Shown in pieces: positions 41,958 to 50,584 of a stretch of 64,000 nt of DNA. Numbering within the stretch: the stretch's first letter is position 1; each line of letters begins with the position of its first letter. Both the position numbers and the translations under genes were made by a program. The stretch comes from Massilia brevitalea (GTDB lineage: Bacteria; Pseudomonadota; Gammaproteobacteria; Burkholderiales; Burkholderiaceae_D), in contig NZ_JAULSI010000017.1 in the NCBI RefSeq assembly GCF_030711405.1, positions 37,181-101,180 of the forward strand. Reading direction: 5' to 3'. The notes beneath the pieces were generated by a model, which ran no database searches, was not told where the DNA came from, and saw only the letters and a list, made by a program, of their open reading frames with translations.

Positions 41958-43148
41958 ATGGCAAGCGACACGCAATACGATGTGATCCTGGCCGGCGGCG
42001 GCCTGGCGAATGGCCTGATCGCCTGGCGCCTGCACGCCCAGCGCCCCGGGCTGCGCATCCTGCTGCTGGAAGCAGAGGAACGCATCGGCGGCAACCACAC
42101 CTGGTCCTTCCACGACGGCGACCTGACGCCGGAGCAGCATGCCTGGATCGCGCCTGTCGTCGCCAAACGCTGGCCGCGCTACGACGTGGTCTTTCCTGAT
42201 TACGCCCGCACGCTGGGCAGCGGCTATGCCAGCGTCACCTCGGACGCCTTTGCGCGCGTCGTTAGTGCGGCGCTCGGCCCCGCCTTGCGCACCGGCGTGC
42301 GGATCGATGCGCTGACCCCGACCACGGTCACGCTGGCCGGCGGCGACGTCCTGCATGCAAGCGCCGTGATCGACGGCCGCGGCGTACGCGCGTCGGACCG
42401 CCTGGCGCTCGGCTACCAGACCTTCCTCGGCCAGGAAGTGCGCCTGGCCGCGCCGCACGGACTCACCGCCCCGATCATCATGGACGCCAGCGTCGAGCAG
42501 CAGGGTGGCTACCGCTTCGTGTATACCCTGCCCTTCGATGAACACACGCTGCTGATCGAAGACACGCATTACGTCGACACCGGCGCCTGGGAGCCGGAGC
42601 GCCTGCGCGCGAATATCGCCGAGTATGCGCAGGCGCGCGGCTGGCAGATCGAGGAAGTGCTGCGCGAAGAACACGGCTCGCTGCCCATCGTGCTGGCCGG
42701 CGACTTCGACGCCTACTGGCGCGAGCTCGATGGCCAGCCTTGCGCCGGCCTGCGCGCCGGCCTGTTCCACTCGACCACCGGCTACTCGCTGCCGCATGCG
42801 GTGCGCCTGGCCGAGCGCATCGCCGGCCTCATTGACAACGGCGCCGACTTCAGCGCCCCGCGCCTGTTCGCGGCGATCCGCGACGAAGCGCAACAGGAAT
42901 GGCGCGCCCAGCGCTTCTTCCGCCTGCTGAACCGCATGCTGTTCCTGGCCGGCAGCCCCGACAAACGCTGGCGCGTGATGGGGCGCTTCTACCGCCTGTC
43001 GCCGCGCCTGATCGCCCATTTCTACGCCGGCCGCCTGCGCCTGCGCGACAAGGCGCGCATCCTCAGCGGCAAACCGCCCGTGCCCCTGGTGGCCGCCTTT
43101 GCCGCGGCCCGCAAGATCCACCCTCGTCAGATCAGGAACCCCGAATGA
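41958..43148 (+). CDS. crtY: Lycopene beta-cyclase
   Basis: A 396-residue flavoprotein that closes beta rings on lycopene. The N-terminal dinucleotide motif DVILAGGGLANGLIAWRL is followed by NHTWSFHDGDL, a CrtY signature, then VIDGRGVR, FLGQEVRL and the later TLPFDEHTLLIEDTHY. It starts 7 bases after crtX. The ATG at 41958 is preferred to a TTG at 41943. The stop overlaps the crtI start as ATGA. Confidence 0.94.
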   Translation: MASDTQYDVILAGGGLANGLIAWRLHAQRPGLRILLLEAEERIGGNHTWSFHDGDLTPEQHAWIAPVVAKRWPRYDVVFPDYARTLGSGYASVTSDAFARVVSAALGPALRTGVRIDALTPTTVTLAGGDVLHASAVIDGRGVRASDRLALGYQTFLGQEVRLAAPHGLTAPIIMDASVEQQGGYRFVYTLPFDEHTLLIEDTHYVDTGAWEPERLRANIAEYAQARGWQIEEVLREEHGSLPIVLAGDFDAYWRELDGQPCAGLRAGLFHSTTGYSLPHAVRLAERIAGLIDNGADFSAPRLFAAIRDEAQQEWRAQRFFRLLNRMLFLAGSPDKRWRVMGRFYRLSPRLIAHFYAGRLRLRDKARILSGKPPVPLVAAFAAARKIHPRQIRNPE

Positions 43149-44635
43149 ACCAACAACAAACCGCCGTGGTCATCGGCGCCGGCTTCGGCGGCCTGGCGCT
43201 GGCCATCCGCCTGCAAGCGCGCGGCATCCAGACCACCCTGCTCGAAAAACGCGACAAGCCGGGCGGCCGCGCCTACGTCTACGAAGACCAGGGCTTCGTC
43301 TTCGACGCCGGCCCCACCGTGATTACCGATCCGTCCTGCATCGAGGAGCTGTTCACGCTGGCCGGCAAGCGCATCGAAGATTACGTCGAGATGCTGCCGG
43401 TCGAGCCCTTCTACCGCCTGTGCTGGGAAGACGGCAGCCATTTCGATTACCTGAACAACCAGGAAGCGCTGGACCGCCAGATCCACGCGCGCAACCCGGC
43501 CGACGTCGAGGGTTATAAACGCTTCCTCGCGTATTCGAAGGCCGTGTTCGAGGAAGGCTACATCAAGCTCGGCACCGTGCCCTTCCTGTCGTTCCGCGAC
43601 ATGATCCAGGCCGGCCCGCAGCTGGCGCGTTTGCAGGCCTGGCGCAGCGTGTACGGCATGGTGTCGCGCTTCATCCAGGACGAGCATTTGCGCCAGGCCT
43701 TCTCCTTCCACTCGCTGCTGGTCGGCGGCAACCCCTTCGCCACCTCCTCGATCTACACCCTCATCCATGCTTTGGAACGGCGCTGGGGCGTGTGGTTCCC
43801 GCGCGGCGGCACCGGCGCGCTGGTCAAGGGACTGGTCAAGCTGTTCCAGGACATCGGCGGGCGCTTCGAGCTGAACGCGCCGGTGGCGCGCATCGAAACG
43901 AGGGACGGCCGCGCCACCGGCGTGCGCCTCGAAGACGGCCGCCTGTTCCAGGCCGACGCCGTGGCCTCGAATGCCGACGTGGTCCACACCTACGCCAAGC
44001 TGCTCGGCCACGATGCCCGCGGCGCGGCCGAAGCGGAATCGCTGAAGAAGAAACGCTTCTCGAATTCCCTGTTCGTGCTCTACTTCGGACTCGACCACTA
44101 CCATTCGCAGCTGCAGCACCACACCGTGTGCTTCGGCCCGCGCTACCGCGAGCTGATCAAGGACATCTTCAACGGCGAATCGCTGGCCGACGATTTTTCG
44201 CTCTACCTGCACGCGCCCTGCGTCACCGACCCCTCGCTGGCGCCGCCCGGCTGCGGCAGCCATTACGTGCTGGCGCCGGTGCCGCACCTGGGCAATGCGC
44301 CGATCGACTGGGAAGTCGAAGGCCCGCTGTACCGCGACCGCATCTTCGAGTACCTGGAAAAACGCTATATGCCGGGCCTGCGTAGCCAACTGGTCACCAG
44401 CCGCATCTTCACGCCGCACGACTTCCGCGACCAGCTCAACGCCCACCACGGCTCGGCCTTCTCGCTGGAACCGATCCTGACCCAAAGCGCCTGGTTCCGC
44501 CCGCACAACCGCGACGCCGAGCTGGCCAACGTTTACCTGGTCGGCGCCGGCACCCACCCCGGCGCCGGTGTGCCGGGCGTGATCGGCTCGGCCAAGGCCA
44601 CTGCCGGCCTGATGCTGGGCGAGGTGGCGGCATGA
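43145..44635 (+). CDS. crtI: Phytoene desaturase (lycopene-forming)
   Basis: A 496-residue FAD enzyme performing four desaturations of phytoene to lycopene. The FAD fingerprint is VVIGAGFGGLALAIRLQ near residue 8. DAGPTVITDPSCIEELF follows and the carotenoid C-terminal signature is LVGAGTHPGAGVPGVIGSAKATAGLM near residue 462. Coupled to crtY and crtB by ATGA overlaps at both ends. Confidence 0.97.
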   Translation: MNQQQTAVVIGAGFGGLALAIRLQARGIQTTLLEKRDKPGGRAYVYEDQGFVFDAGPTVITDPSCIEELFTLAGKRIEDYVEMLPVEPFYRLCWEDGSHFDYLNNQEALDRQIHARNPADVEGYKRFLAYSKAVFEEGYIKLGTVPFLSFRDMIQAGPQLARLQAWRSVYGMVSRFIQDEHLRQAFSFHSLLVGGNPFATSSIYTLIHALERRWGVWFPRGGTGALVKGLVKLFQDIGGRFELNAPVARIETRDGRATGVRLEDGRLFQADAVASNADVVHTYAKLLGHDARGAAEAESLKKKRFSNSLFVLYFGLDHYHSQLQHHTVCFGPRYRELIKDIFNGESLADDFSLYLHAPCVTDPSLAPPGCGSHYVLAPVPHLGNAPIDWEVEGPLYRDRIFEYLEKRYMPGLRSQLVTSRIFTPHDFRDQLNAHHGSAFSLEPILTQSAWFRPHNRDAELANVYLVGAGTHPGAGVPGVIGSAKATAGLMLGEVAA

Positions 44636-45648
44636 GCGAAGCGCTGATGCAGCATGCCACCCAGACCATAGCGGTCGGGTCGAAGAGCTTTGCGGCGGCG
44701 GCGAAACTGTTCGATGCCGAGACCCGGCGCGGGGTGCTGATGCTGTATGCCTGGTGCCGCCATTGCGACGACGTGGTCGACGGCCAGGAGCTGGGGTTCG
44801 CCCCCGCCGCCGTAGCGGCGGCGCCGCACGCGGCCGGCCACGACCCCGTCAAGGAACTGGCCCTGCTGCGCGACCAGACCCGCCGCGCCTACGCCGGCGA
44901 ACGCATGCACGATCCGGCCTTTGCCGCCTTCCAGGAAGTCGCGCTCAAGCACGGCATCGAGCCGCGCCATGCCTACGACCACCTGGCCGGCTTCGCCATG
45001 GACGTCGAGGAAGCGCGTTACGAGACCATCGACGACACCCTGCGTTACTGCTACCACGTGGCCGGCGTGGTTGGCCTGATGATGGCCTCGATCATGGGTG
45101 CGCGCGACCCGGCCGTGCTGGACCGCGCCTGCGACCTGGGCCTGGCCTTCCAGCTGACGAACATCGCACGCGACATCGTCGACGATGCGCAGATCGGGCG
45201 CTGCTATTTGCCGGCAGCCTGGCTGCGCGAAGCCGGCATCCCCCAGGACGAGATCGCGCTGCCGCGCCACCGCGAGGCGCTGGCGAACATCGCCGCACGC
45301 CTGGTCGACCATGCCGAGCCGTATTACGAATCGGCCTACGCCGGACTGGCTGCGCTGCCCGTGCGCTCGGCCTGGGCAATTGCCACCGCACGCCTGGTGT
45401 ACCGCCAGATCGGCATCGTGGTGAAGCGGCGCGGGCCGCGCGCCTGGGACACGCGCGCCGGCACGAGCAAGCTCACCAAGTTGTGGCTGCTGCTGCGCGG
45501 CGGGTTCGACGCGCTCAGTTCACGGATTCGGACGACGAATTCGCCGCGCCCTGCCCGGCTGTGGACGCGCCCTGCTGCTGAGTCGGCTGCTGGTTCGGCT
45601 GGCGCCGCTGCAGGCGGCCTCCATGCAGCGCCTGCAACTGCTGCTTGA
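44632..45648 (+). CDS. crtB: Phytoene synthase
   Basis: A 338-residue squalene/phytoene synthase that condenses two GGPP. The first Asp motif is WCRHCDDVVD (about residue 41). HLAGFAMDVE and YCYHVAGVVGLMM follow, and the second motif is QLTNIARDIVDDAQIGRCYLP. The last 50 or so residues (after LWLLLRGGFDALSSRI) are Ala/Pro-rich and lie antisense to the end of crtZ (134-base overlap), so the native C-terminus may be dispensable. Coupled to crtI by ATGA. Confidence 0.95.
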   Translation: MSEALMQHATQTIAVGSKSFAAAAKLFDAETRRGVLMLYAWCRHCDDVVDGQELGFAPAAVAAAPHAAGHDPVKELALLRDQTRRAYAGERMHDPAFAAFQEVALKHGIEPRHAYDHLAGFAMDVEEARYETIDDTLRYCYHVAGVVGLMMASIMGARDPAVLDRACDLGLAFQLTNIARDIVDDAQIGRCYLPAAWLREAGIPQDEIALPRHREALANIAARLVDHAEPYYESAYAGLAALPVRSAWAIATARLVYRQIGIVVKRRGPRAWDTRAGTSKLTKLWLLLRGGFDALSSRIRTTNSPRPARLWTRPAAESAAGSAGAAAGGLHAAPATAA

Positions 45649-46078
45649 GGCTGTCGGCCGAAGGGGCATACAGGAAGCCAAAGGAGACCGCGCCATCCTT
45701 GCCGTCCACCGCGTGGTGCATGCGGTGGGCCTGGTAGAGGCGCTTGAGGTAGCCCTGCCTGGGCACGTAGCGGAAAGGCCAGCGCCCGTGCACCAGGCCG
45801 TCGTGGGCGACGAAGTAGAGGAAGCCGTAGGCCGTCATGCCGGCGCCGATCCATTCCAGCGGATGGTAGCCGCGCGTGCCGGCGTAGATGAGGGCGATGG
45901 CGACGCCGGCGAAGACCACCGCGTACAGGTCGTTCTTTTCGAACCAGCCGGTGCGCGGCTCGTGGTGCGACTTGTGCCAGCCCCAGCCGAAGCCATGCAT
46001 GACGTACTTGTGCGCGACGATGGAGAAGACTTCCATGAACACGACGGTGAGCACGACGATGAGCGTATTGAGCAGCAT
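45515..46078 (-). CDS. crtZ: Beta-carotene 3-hydroxylase
   Basis: A 187-residue di-iron membrane hydroxylase that converts beta-carotene to zeaxanthin. Histidine clusters are HKYVMH (about 22-27), HKSHH (34-38), HDGLVH (91-96) and HRMHH (117-121), with three or four hydrophobic segments. The last 40 residues are Gln/Ser/Ala-rich and antisense to crtB. The ATG at 46078 begins MLLNTLIVVLT; a longer start at 46123 is open but less likely. Opposite to crtEXYIB, as in the Pantoea cluster. Confidence 0.93.
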   Translation of the reverse strand: MLLNTLIVVLTVVFMEVFSIVAHKYVMHGFGWGWHKSHHEPRTGWFEKNDLYAVVFAGVAIALIYAGTRGYHPLEWIGAGMTAYGFLYFVAHDGLVHGRWPFRYVPRQGYLKRLYQAHRMHHAVDGKDGAVSFGFLYAPSADSLKQQLQALHGGRLQRRQPNQQPTQQQGASTAGQGAANSSSESVN

Positions 46079-46182
46079 GGTTTGACGAATTAACAAGAAG
46101 CCGGGATACCAACAGCCTACCATGGCGCGCAGTGCGCACGGCTGGGGAATCGGCGTTTCCTCCCATGAATAAAGGACGACAC

Positions 46183-46608
46183 ATGTTTTTCAAGATGGTT
46201 TTCGGTTGCACCCTCTTTGTCACCCTATCCTGCGCGCTGACGGCAGGCGCATCGGCCGCCACGGTCGAGGTCCGCGTGTCGGGCGTCACCCCCGGCAAGG
46301 GCAAGGTGAACGTCGCCCTGTGCGACAAGGAACGCTTCCTGAAGCAATGCAGCTACAGCGGCTCGGCGCCGGCCAGGGCGGCGGAGACGGTGGTGACGCT
46401 GAAGGATATCCCGGCCGGCAACTGGGCCGTGCTGGCCTACCAGGACGAGAACGAGAACAATGAGCTCGACCGCAGCTTCATCGGCGTACCAAAGGAAAAC
46501 TACGGTTTCAGCCGCGATGCGCGCGGCAAGTTCGGTCCGCCGGGCTTCGAGGACGCAGCGATCGAGGTCAAGGATGGGACGACGGTGGCGCCGGTGAAGT
46601 TGAAGTAA
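46183..46608 (+). CDS. DUF2141 exported protein (copy 1, beside crtZ)
   Basis: A 141-residue periplasmic protein with a signal peptide (MFFKMVFGCTLFVTLSCALTAGASA). The DUF2141 fold is VEVRVSGVTPGKGKVNVALCD, IPAGNWAVLAYQDENENNELD and IGVPKENYGFSRDARGKFGPPGF. AAAGGA eight bases before the ATG supports 46183. Divergent from crtZ. A second DUF2141 protein of the same length lies 1.3 kb on, just before the carotenoid oxygenase. Function unknown; the D-x-N-x-N-x-x-x-D stretch resembles a calcium-loop. Confidence 0.87.
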   Translation: MFFKMVFGCTLFVTLSCALTAGASAATVEVRVSGVTPGKGKVNVALCDKERFLKQCSYSGSAPARAAETVVTLKDIPAGNWAVLAYQDENENNELDRSFIGVPKENYGFSRDARGKFGPPGFEDAAIEVKDGTTVAPVKLK

Positions 46609-46723
46609 GCGTCGGGTGGCGCGCGCGTGCGGCAGTGACAATTGAAGAGATTGCGGCGACGCTTGCAATGCTAGAGTTTGCAGTCGCAGGCGTTTTGCCT
46701 GTCCACACTTCGAAGGAGCAAGG

Positions 46724-46969
46724 ATGAAGAAGCTGTTTCTGCTGGCTGGCGTAATGCTGTCGCTGGCCGGATGTGCCGCTACTGCCGATACCAGTGCAGG
46801 CCAGTCATCGCGCAAGGAACGCATGGCCGACTCGAACACGCCGACCGGCACCCTCATTCCGCGCAAGAAGGCCGAGCGTGGCGCGGTGAATAGCGGCGAG
46901 ATCGACAAGCAGGCCTTCGAAAACGAGCGGATGAACAGCGGCGGCACCAACAACGGGCTGGGCCGCTAG
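46724..46969 (+). CDS. Small lipoprotein, 81 aa
   Basis: An 81-residue protein with a lipoprotein signal (MKKLFLLAGVMLSLAGC, lipobox LAGC, acylated Cys17). The short polar mature part ends in SGGTNNGLGR. AAGGAGC before the ATG is a good ribosome site. No family recognised. It sits in the carotenoid neighbourhood but nothing ties its role to pigments. Confidence 0.75.
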   Translation: MKKLFLLAGVMLSLAGCAATADTSAGQSSRKERMADSNTPTGTLIPRKKAERGAVNSGEIDKQAFENERMNSGGTNNGLGR

Positions 46970-46987
46970 GCCTGCCTGGCAGCCCGC

Positions 46988-47275
46988 CTAGGCGCCGTCG
47001 ATCACCCGCATCAGGAAATGCATCTTGCGCGGCGCCCGGTGACGCTCGTGAATCTCGCGCGTCAGCACTTCTACCCGGCGCGGCTGCAGCGCCAGCTGGC
47101 GCACGTCGATCGGCGCCCCGGCCGCCAGGTTGCCCGCGAACTGGGCCGCCAGATGCTGCGACACCGTTCCTGTCAGCGTAACCGGAACCCCGTGCAGCGT
47201 CGTCTTCAGCTCGAAACTGCGCGACTCGGGCAGGACGAACACCGTCCCGACGAATTCGTTGCCGTGCTCTTCCAT
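46988..47275 (-). CDS. Hypothetical cytoplasmic protein, about 95 aa
   Basis: A 95-residue protein, MEEHGNEFVGTVFVLPESRSF to MHFLMRVIDGA, mostly beta-strand-like with no signal or membrane segment. GGAGA precedes the ATG at 47275; in-frame ATGs at 47290 and about 47308 are alternatives. No family recognised. Convergent with the small lipoprotein (19 bases apart) and divergent from the second DUF2141 gene. Confidence 0.6.
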   Translation of the reverse strand: MEEHGNEFVGTVFVLPESRSFELKTTLHGVPVTLTGTVSQHLAAQFAGNLAAGAPIDVRQLALQPRRVEVLTREIHERHRAPRKMHFLMRVIDGA

Positions 47276-47467
47276 GGTTGTCTCCATCGATGACCGGTGC
47301 CTCTTCATCATAGCAAGCCGGCGGCACAGTTCAACATCGGCACGCTTGCAACTCGCGCCGCCGGCATGCATCTGGCGCCGGCGCCGCTCTCCTTCGTCGC
47401 ATTGCCGCACCGCGCGGCAAGCGCCTCGCTACAGTGGCCTCACCCTACAACGCCACTGGAGAACGCC

Positions 47468-47893
47468 ATGAAACTGCAACGCCTCACCGCCTGCCTCGCC
47501 CTCGTCCTCGCCACCGCCACTGCCGCAAGCGCCCACGCCGGCGACCTGAGCATCACCGTCGAGGGCGTGAAAAACGACCAGGGCCAGATCATGGTCGCGC
47601 TCTACGATTCGGCCGACGGCTTCCTGAAGCGCACGGTGAAAGCCGGCGCGGCCCCGGCCGCGAATGGCAGCACCAAGGTCGTCGTCAAGGACGTCCCGGC
47701 CGGCGCCTACGGCTTTGCCCTGTTCCACGACGCCAACGGCAACGGCAAGATGGACAAGAACATGATGGGCATCCCGTCCGAGGACTATGCCTTCAGCAAC
47801 AACGCCCTCGGCAACATGGGGCCGCCGTCTTTCGAGCAGGCGCGCTTCAGCGTGCCGGCCGCCGGCGCCGCCGTCACCGTTTCGCTGCGCTGA
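47468..47893 (+). CDS. DUF2141 exported protein (copy 2, before carotenoid oxygenase)
   Basis: A 141-residue paralogue of the DUF2141 protein at 46183. The signal peptide (MKLQRLTACLALVLATATAASAHA) is followed by LSITVEGVKNDQGQIMVALYD, VPAGAYGFALFHDANGNGKMDKN and IPSEDYAFSNNALGNMGPPSF. The D-x-N-x-N-x-x-x-D loop is kept. Seven bases separate its stop from the carotenoid oxygenase start, so the two are probably co-translated. Confidence 0.88.
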   Translation: MKLQRLTACLALVLATATAASAHAGDLSITVEGVKNDQGQIMVALYDSADGFLKRTVKAGAAPAANGSTKVVVKDVPAGAYGFALFHDANGNGKMDKNMMGIPSEDYAFSNNALGNMGPPSFEQARFSVPAAGAAVTVSLR

Positions 47894-47900
47894 GGGCATC

Positions 47901-49394
47901 ATGGAACGCCGCCATTTCCTCACGGCTAGCCTGGGCCTGGGCGCCCTTGCCCTCACCGGCAACGCCCGCGCCGATGCCGCCACCTACGGGCGCTTCCACG
48001 CCGCCCTGGCGCGCGACAAATCGCTCGCCGTGTATGCCGACCAGGTCGGCGAGCAATCCGGCCTGGCCGTGGTCGAAGGCCGCCTGCCAAAGGACCTGCA
48101 GGGCAGCGTCTACCGGAACGGGCCCGGACGATTCGAGCTCGGCGGCGAGCGCTACCACCACTGGTTCGACGGCGACGGCTTCGTCCAGCGCTGGACCATC
48201 GACGGCGGCAAGGTGCGCCACCAGGGGCGCTTCGTCGAAACCCGGCGCTTCCGCGACGAGTCCGATGCCGGCCAGTTCCTGTATCCCGCCTTCGGCACCA
48301 TGGTCGCGCGCCGCGGTTTTCGCGACAACGACACCCTGAACGCCGCCAATACCAACCTGCTGCCGTTCGCTGGCCGCCTGTACGCGCTGTGGGAAGGCGG
48401 CTCGGCCACCGAGGTCGACCCGGAATCGCTGGCCACGCTCGGCATCAAGACCTGGCGCGACGATGTGAAGACGATGCCCTTCTCGGCGCATCCGAAGGTC
48501 GATCCGCAAGGCGGCATGTGGAACTTCGGCGCCCTGCCCGGCGCCAACCGCCTGGCGCTGTACCAGATCGATGCCCAAGGTACGCTGTTGCGGACGAACG
48601 TGCTGGAGGTGCCGCAGCTGGCGATGGTGCACGACTTCGCCGTCAGCGCGAAGCACCTGGTCTTCGTGGTGCCGCCTTATGACTTCAGCGGTGATCCGGC
48701 ACTGAGCTTTGCCGAGCGCCACACGTGGGCCGGCAGCGGCGCCAGGGCGCGGCCGACGCGCATCGTCGTGGTGGCGAAAGACACGCTGGCCTTGCGCCAG
48801 GTCTTCGCGCTGCCGCCGCAGATGGTCTTCCACCTCGGGAACGCCTGGGACGATGGCGACTGCACCCGCTTCGACGTGGTGCTGCACGCGGGCGACGCCC
48901 TCGCCGGCCTGGGCAGCCTGATGAGCGGCACGCGCGTCGACAACGCGCCGGGACGCAGCCAGGCCGTGCAGGTCTGCCTCGACTATGCCAGCGGCCGGGC
49001 CACGACCCAGCGCCTGCTCGGCCCCAGCGAATTCCCGCGCGTGATGCCGCAGGTGGTCGGCACGCGCCATCGGCGCCTGGCCCTGCTCAGCAGCGACCGC
49101 TCCAACCGCGAACTGGTACTGGACACGGTGAACGTGGTCGACACCGACAGCGGCAAGGCGGACAGCTACCGCTTCGGCGCCGGCTGGCAGGTCGAGGAAC
49201 ACGTGCTGGTCCCGCGTCGCGGCGCCCGCAACGAACGCGACGGCTACCTGGTCGGCGTGGCCCAGGACACCCGCCGTGGCGTGGGCGTACTGAGCGTGTT
49301 CGACGCGGCGCGCATCAGCGACGGACCGCTGGCCCTGGCCAGCTTGCCCTATCGCACACCGCACTGCTTTCATGGTAATTTCCTGACTACTTGA
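47901..49394 (+). CDS. Carotenoid cleavage oxygenase family protein with Tat-type signal
   Basis: A 497-residue seven-blade beta-propeller non-heme iron oxygenase of the carotenoid oxygenase (RPE65) family. MERRHFLTASLGLGALAL is a twin-arginine-type signal, so the enzyme would fold with iron in the cytoplasm and act in the periplasm. YRNGPGRFE and HHWFDGDGF near residue 80 are family marks. Iron histidines are likely in SAHPKVD, MVHDF, MVFHLGN and the final HCFHGNF. It would cleave a carotenoid chain; the product is unknown. The stop overlaps the next gene's possible TTG start. Confidence 0.9.
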   Translation: MERRHFLTASLGLGALALTGNARADAATYGRFHAALARDKSLAVYADQVGEQSGLAVVEGRLPKDLQGSVYRNGPGRFELGGERYHHWFDGDGFVQRWTIDGGKVRHQGRFVETRRFRDESDAGQFLYPAFGTMVARRGFRDNDTLNAANTNLLPFAGRLYALWEGGSATEVDPESLATLGIKTWRDDVKTMPFSAHPKVDPQGGMWNFGALPGANRLALYQIDAQGTLLRTNVLEVPQLAMVHDFAVSAKHLVFVVPPYDFSGDPALSFAERHTWAGSGARARPTRIVVVAKDTLALRQVFALPPQMVFHLGNAWDDGDCTRFDVVLHAGDALAGLGSLMSGTRVDNAPGRSQAVQVCLDYASGRATTQRLLGPSEFPRVMPQVVGTRHRRLALLSSDRSNRELVLDTVNVVDTDSGKADSYRFGAGWQVEEHVLVPRRGARNERDGYLVGVAQDTRRGVGVLSVFDAARISDGPLALASLPYRTPHCFHGNFLTT

Positions 49395-49402
49395 ACGCCC
49401 CC

Positions 49403-50584
49403 ATGACCATGTCTTCCAACCCGCCTGAATCCGCGCCGCGCGGCGTGCATCCGCTCGAAGTGCTGGCGCCGTTCCGCCGCATCCGCGCTTCGCCGTTGCG
49501 CAACCTGATCTACACCTTCGTCTGGAACTGCCTGATCGGCCTGGTGCTCGCCGTCGCCGAAGAGTGGCTGTTCCATCGCTCCGGGCCTTTTGGGCCGAGG
49601 CTGGTGGCGATGCTGATCGGCGCCAACGTGGTCGGCTTCCTGATCCATGGCGCCCTGTACAGCCTGCGCCGCTTTGCGCCACTGGCAGTGTCGGGCAAGG
49701 GCTGGCGCCCGCGCCTGGCGCAGATGGCGGTATCGTGCCTAGGCGCCCTGCTCGGCATCGGGCTGATGCGCGTGGTGCTGTCGAACGCCCATCCGCTCGA
49801 CGTGCTGCGCTCGGGGCCGATGATCACCATCGCCGTGTACGCCGTCGGCACCGCCATCATCATCCGCCTGGTGCTGTTCGCCGGCGAGCGCCGCATCGAA
49901 CGCGAAGTTGAGCTTACTACGCAGGCCGCGCGCCAGCAGGAGCAGATTGCCGCCGCCGGACGCATGCTGGCCGAAGCGCGATTGCGCGCGCTGCAGGCGC
50001 AGATAGAACCGCACTTCCTGTACAACACCCTGGCGAATGTGGTCAGCCTGATCGACACCCAGCCGGCCCAGGCGCGGCGCATGCTGGAGCGCTTCATCGA
50101 CTACCTGCGCGCCAGCCTCGCCGCCAGCCGCGGCGACTCTGCCACGCTCGGTGGAGAGCTCGACCTGGTGCGCGCCTACCTCGACGTGCTGGGCGTGCGC
50201 ATGGGTGCGCGGCTGCGCTACCGCATCGAGGCGGATGCCGATACGCGCGCATTGCCGATCGCGCCCATGCTGCTGCAGCCGCTGGTCGAGAACGCGATCA
50301 TGCACGGCATCGAGCCGAAGATGGAAGGCGGCGAGGTGCTGGTGCGGGCGCGGCTGGTCGAGGATGCGCTGTGCGTCGAGGTGAGCGACTCGGGCATGGG
50401 ACTTGGCCATGCCCCGCCGCGTCCCGGCGGCGGCGTCGGCCTGTCGAACCTGCGCGAGCGGGTGCGCCAGCTGCACGGTCCGGCAGCTCAGCTACAATTA
50501 ATCGAAAACCAGCCCTGCGGCGTGACCTCGCGCCTGCTGCTTCCCTTACCTGAGGTGCCACCATCGACTCCCCCCGCGCCCTGA
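49403..50584 (+). CDS. LytS-type sensor histidine kinase
   Basis: A 393-residue membrane kinase. Four hydrophobic segments (about residues 34-52, 65-82, 100-120 and 130-150) are followed by a coiled linker and the HisKA_7TM/His_kinase domain LQAQIEPHFLYNTLANVV with phospho-acceptor His204. The HATPase domain has the N box VENAIMHGIEPKM and GVGLSNLRERV. A TTG at 49391 overlapping the upstream stop is an alternative start. The LytTR regulator follows with overlap, giving a two-gene module translated with the carotenoid oxygenase. Confidence 0.93.
   Translation: MTMSSNPPESAPRGVHPLEVLAPFRRIRASPLRNLIYTFVWNCLIGLVLAVAEEWLFHRSGPFGPRLVAMLIGANVVGFLIHGALYSLRRFAPLAVSGKGWRPRLAQMAVSCLGALLGIGLMRVVLSNAHPLDVLRSGPMITIAVYAVGTAIIIRLVLFAGERRIEREVELTTQAARQQEQIAAAGRMLAEARLRALQAQIEPHFLYNTLANVVSLIDTQPAQARRMLERFIDYLRASLAASRGDSATLGGELDLVRAYLDVLGVRMGARLRYRIEADADTRALPIAPMLLQPLVENAIMHGIEPKMEGGEVLVRARLVEDALCVEVSDSGMGLGHAPPRPGGGVGLSNLRERVRQLHGPAAQLQLIENQPCGVTSRLLLPLPEVPPSTPPAP

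Noticed and set aside
39509..42166. An 885-codon minus-strand frame across crtE and crtX
   Set aside because: It is antisense to two clearly recognised biosynthetic genes and has no family character.
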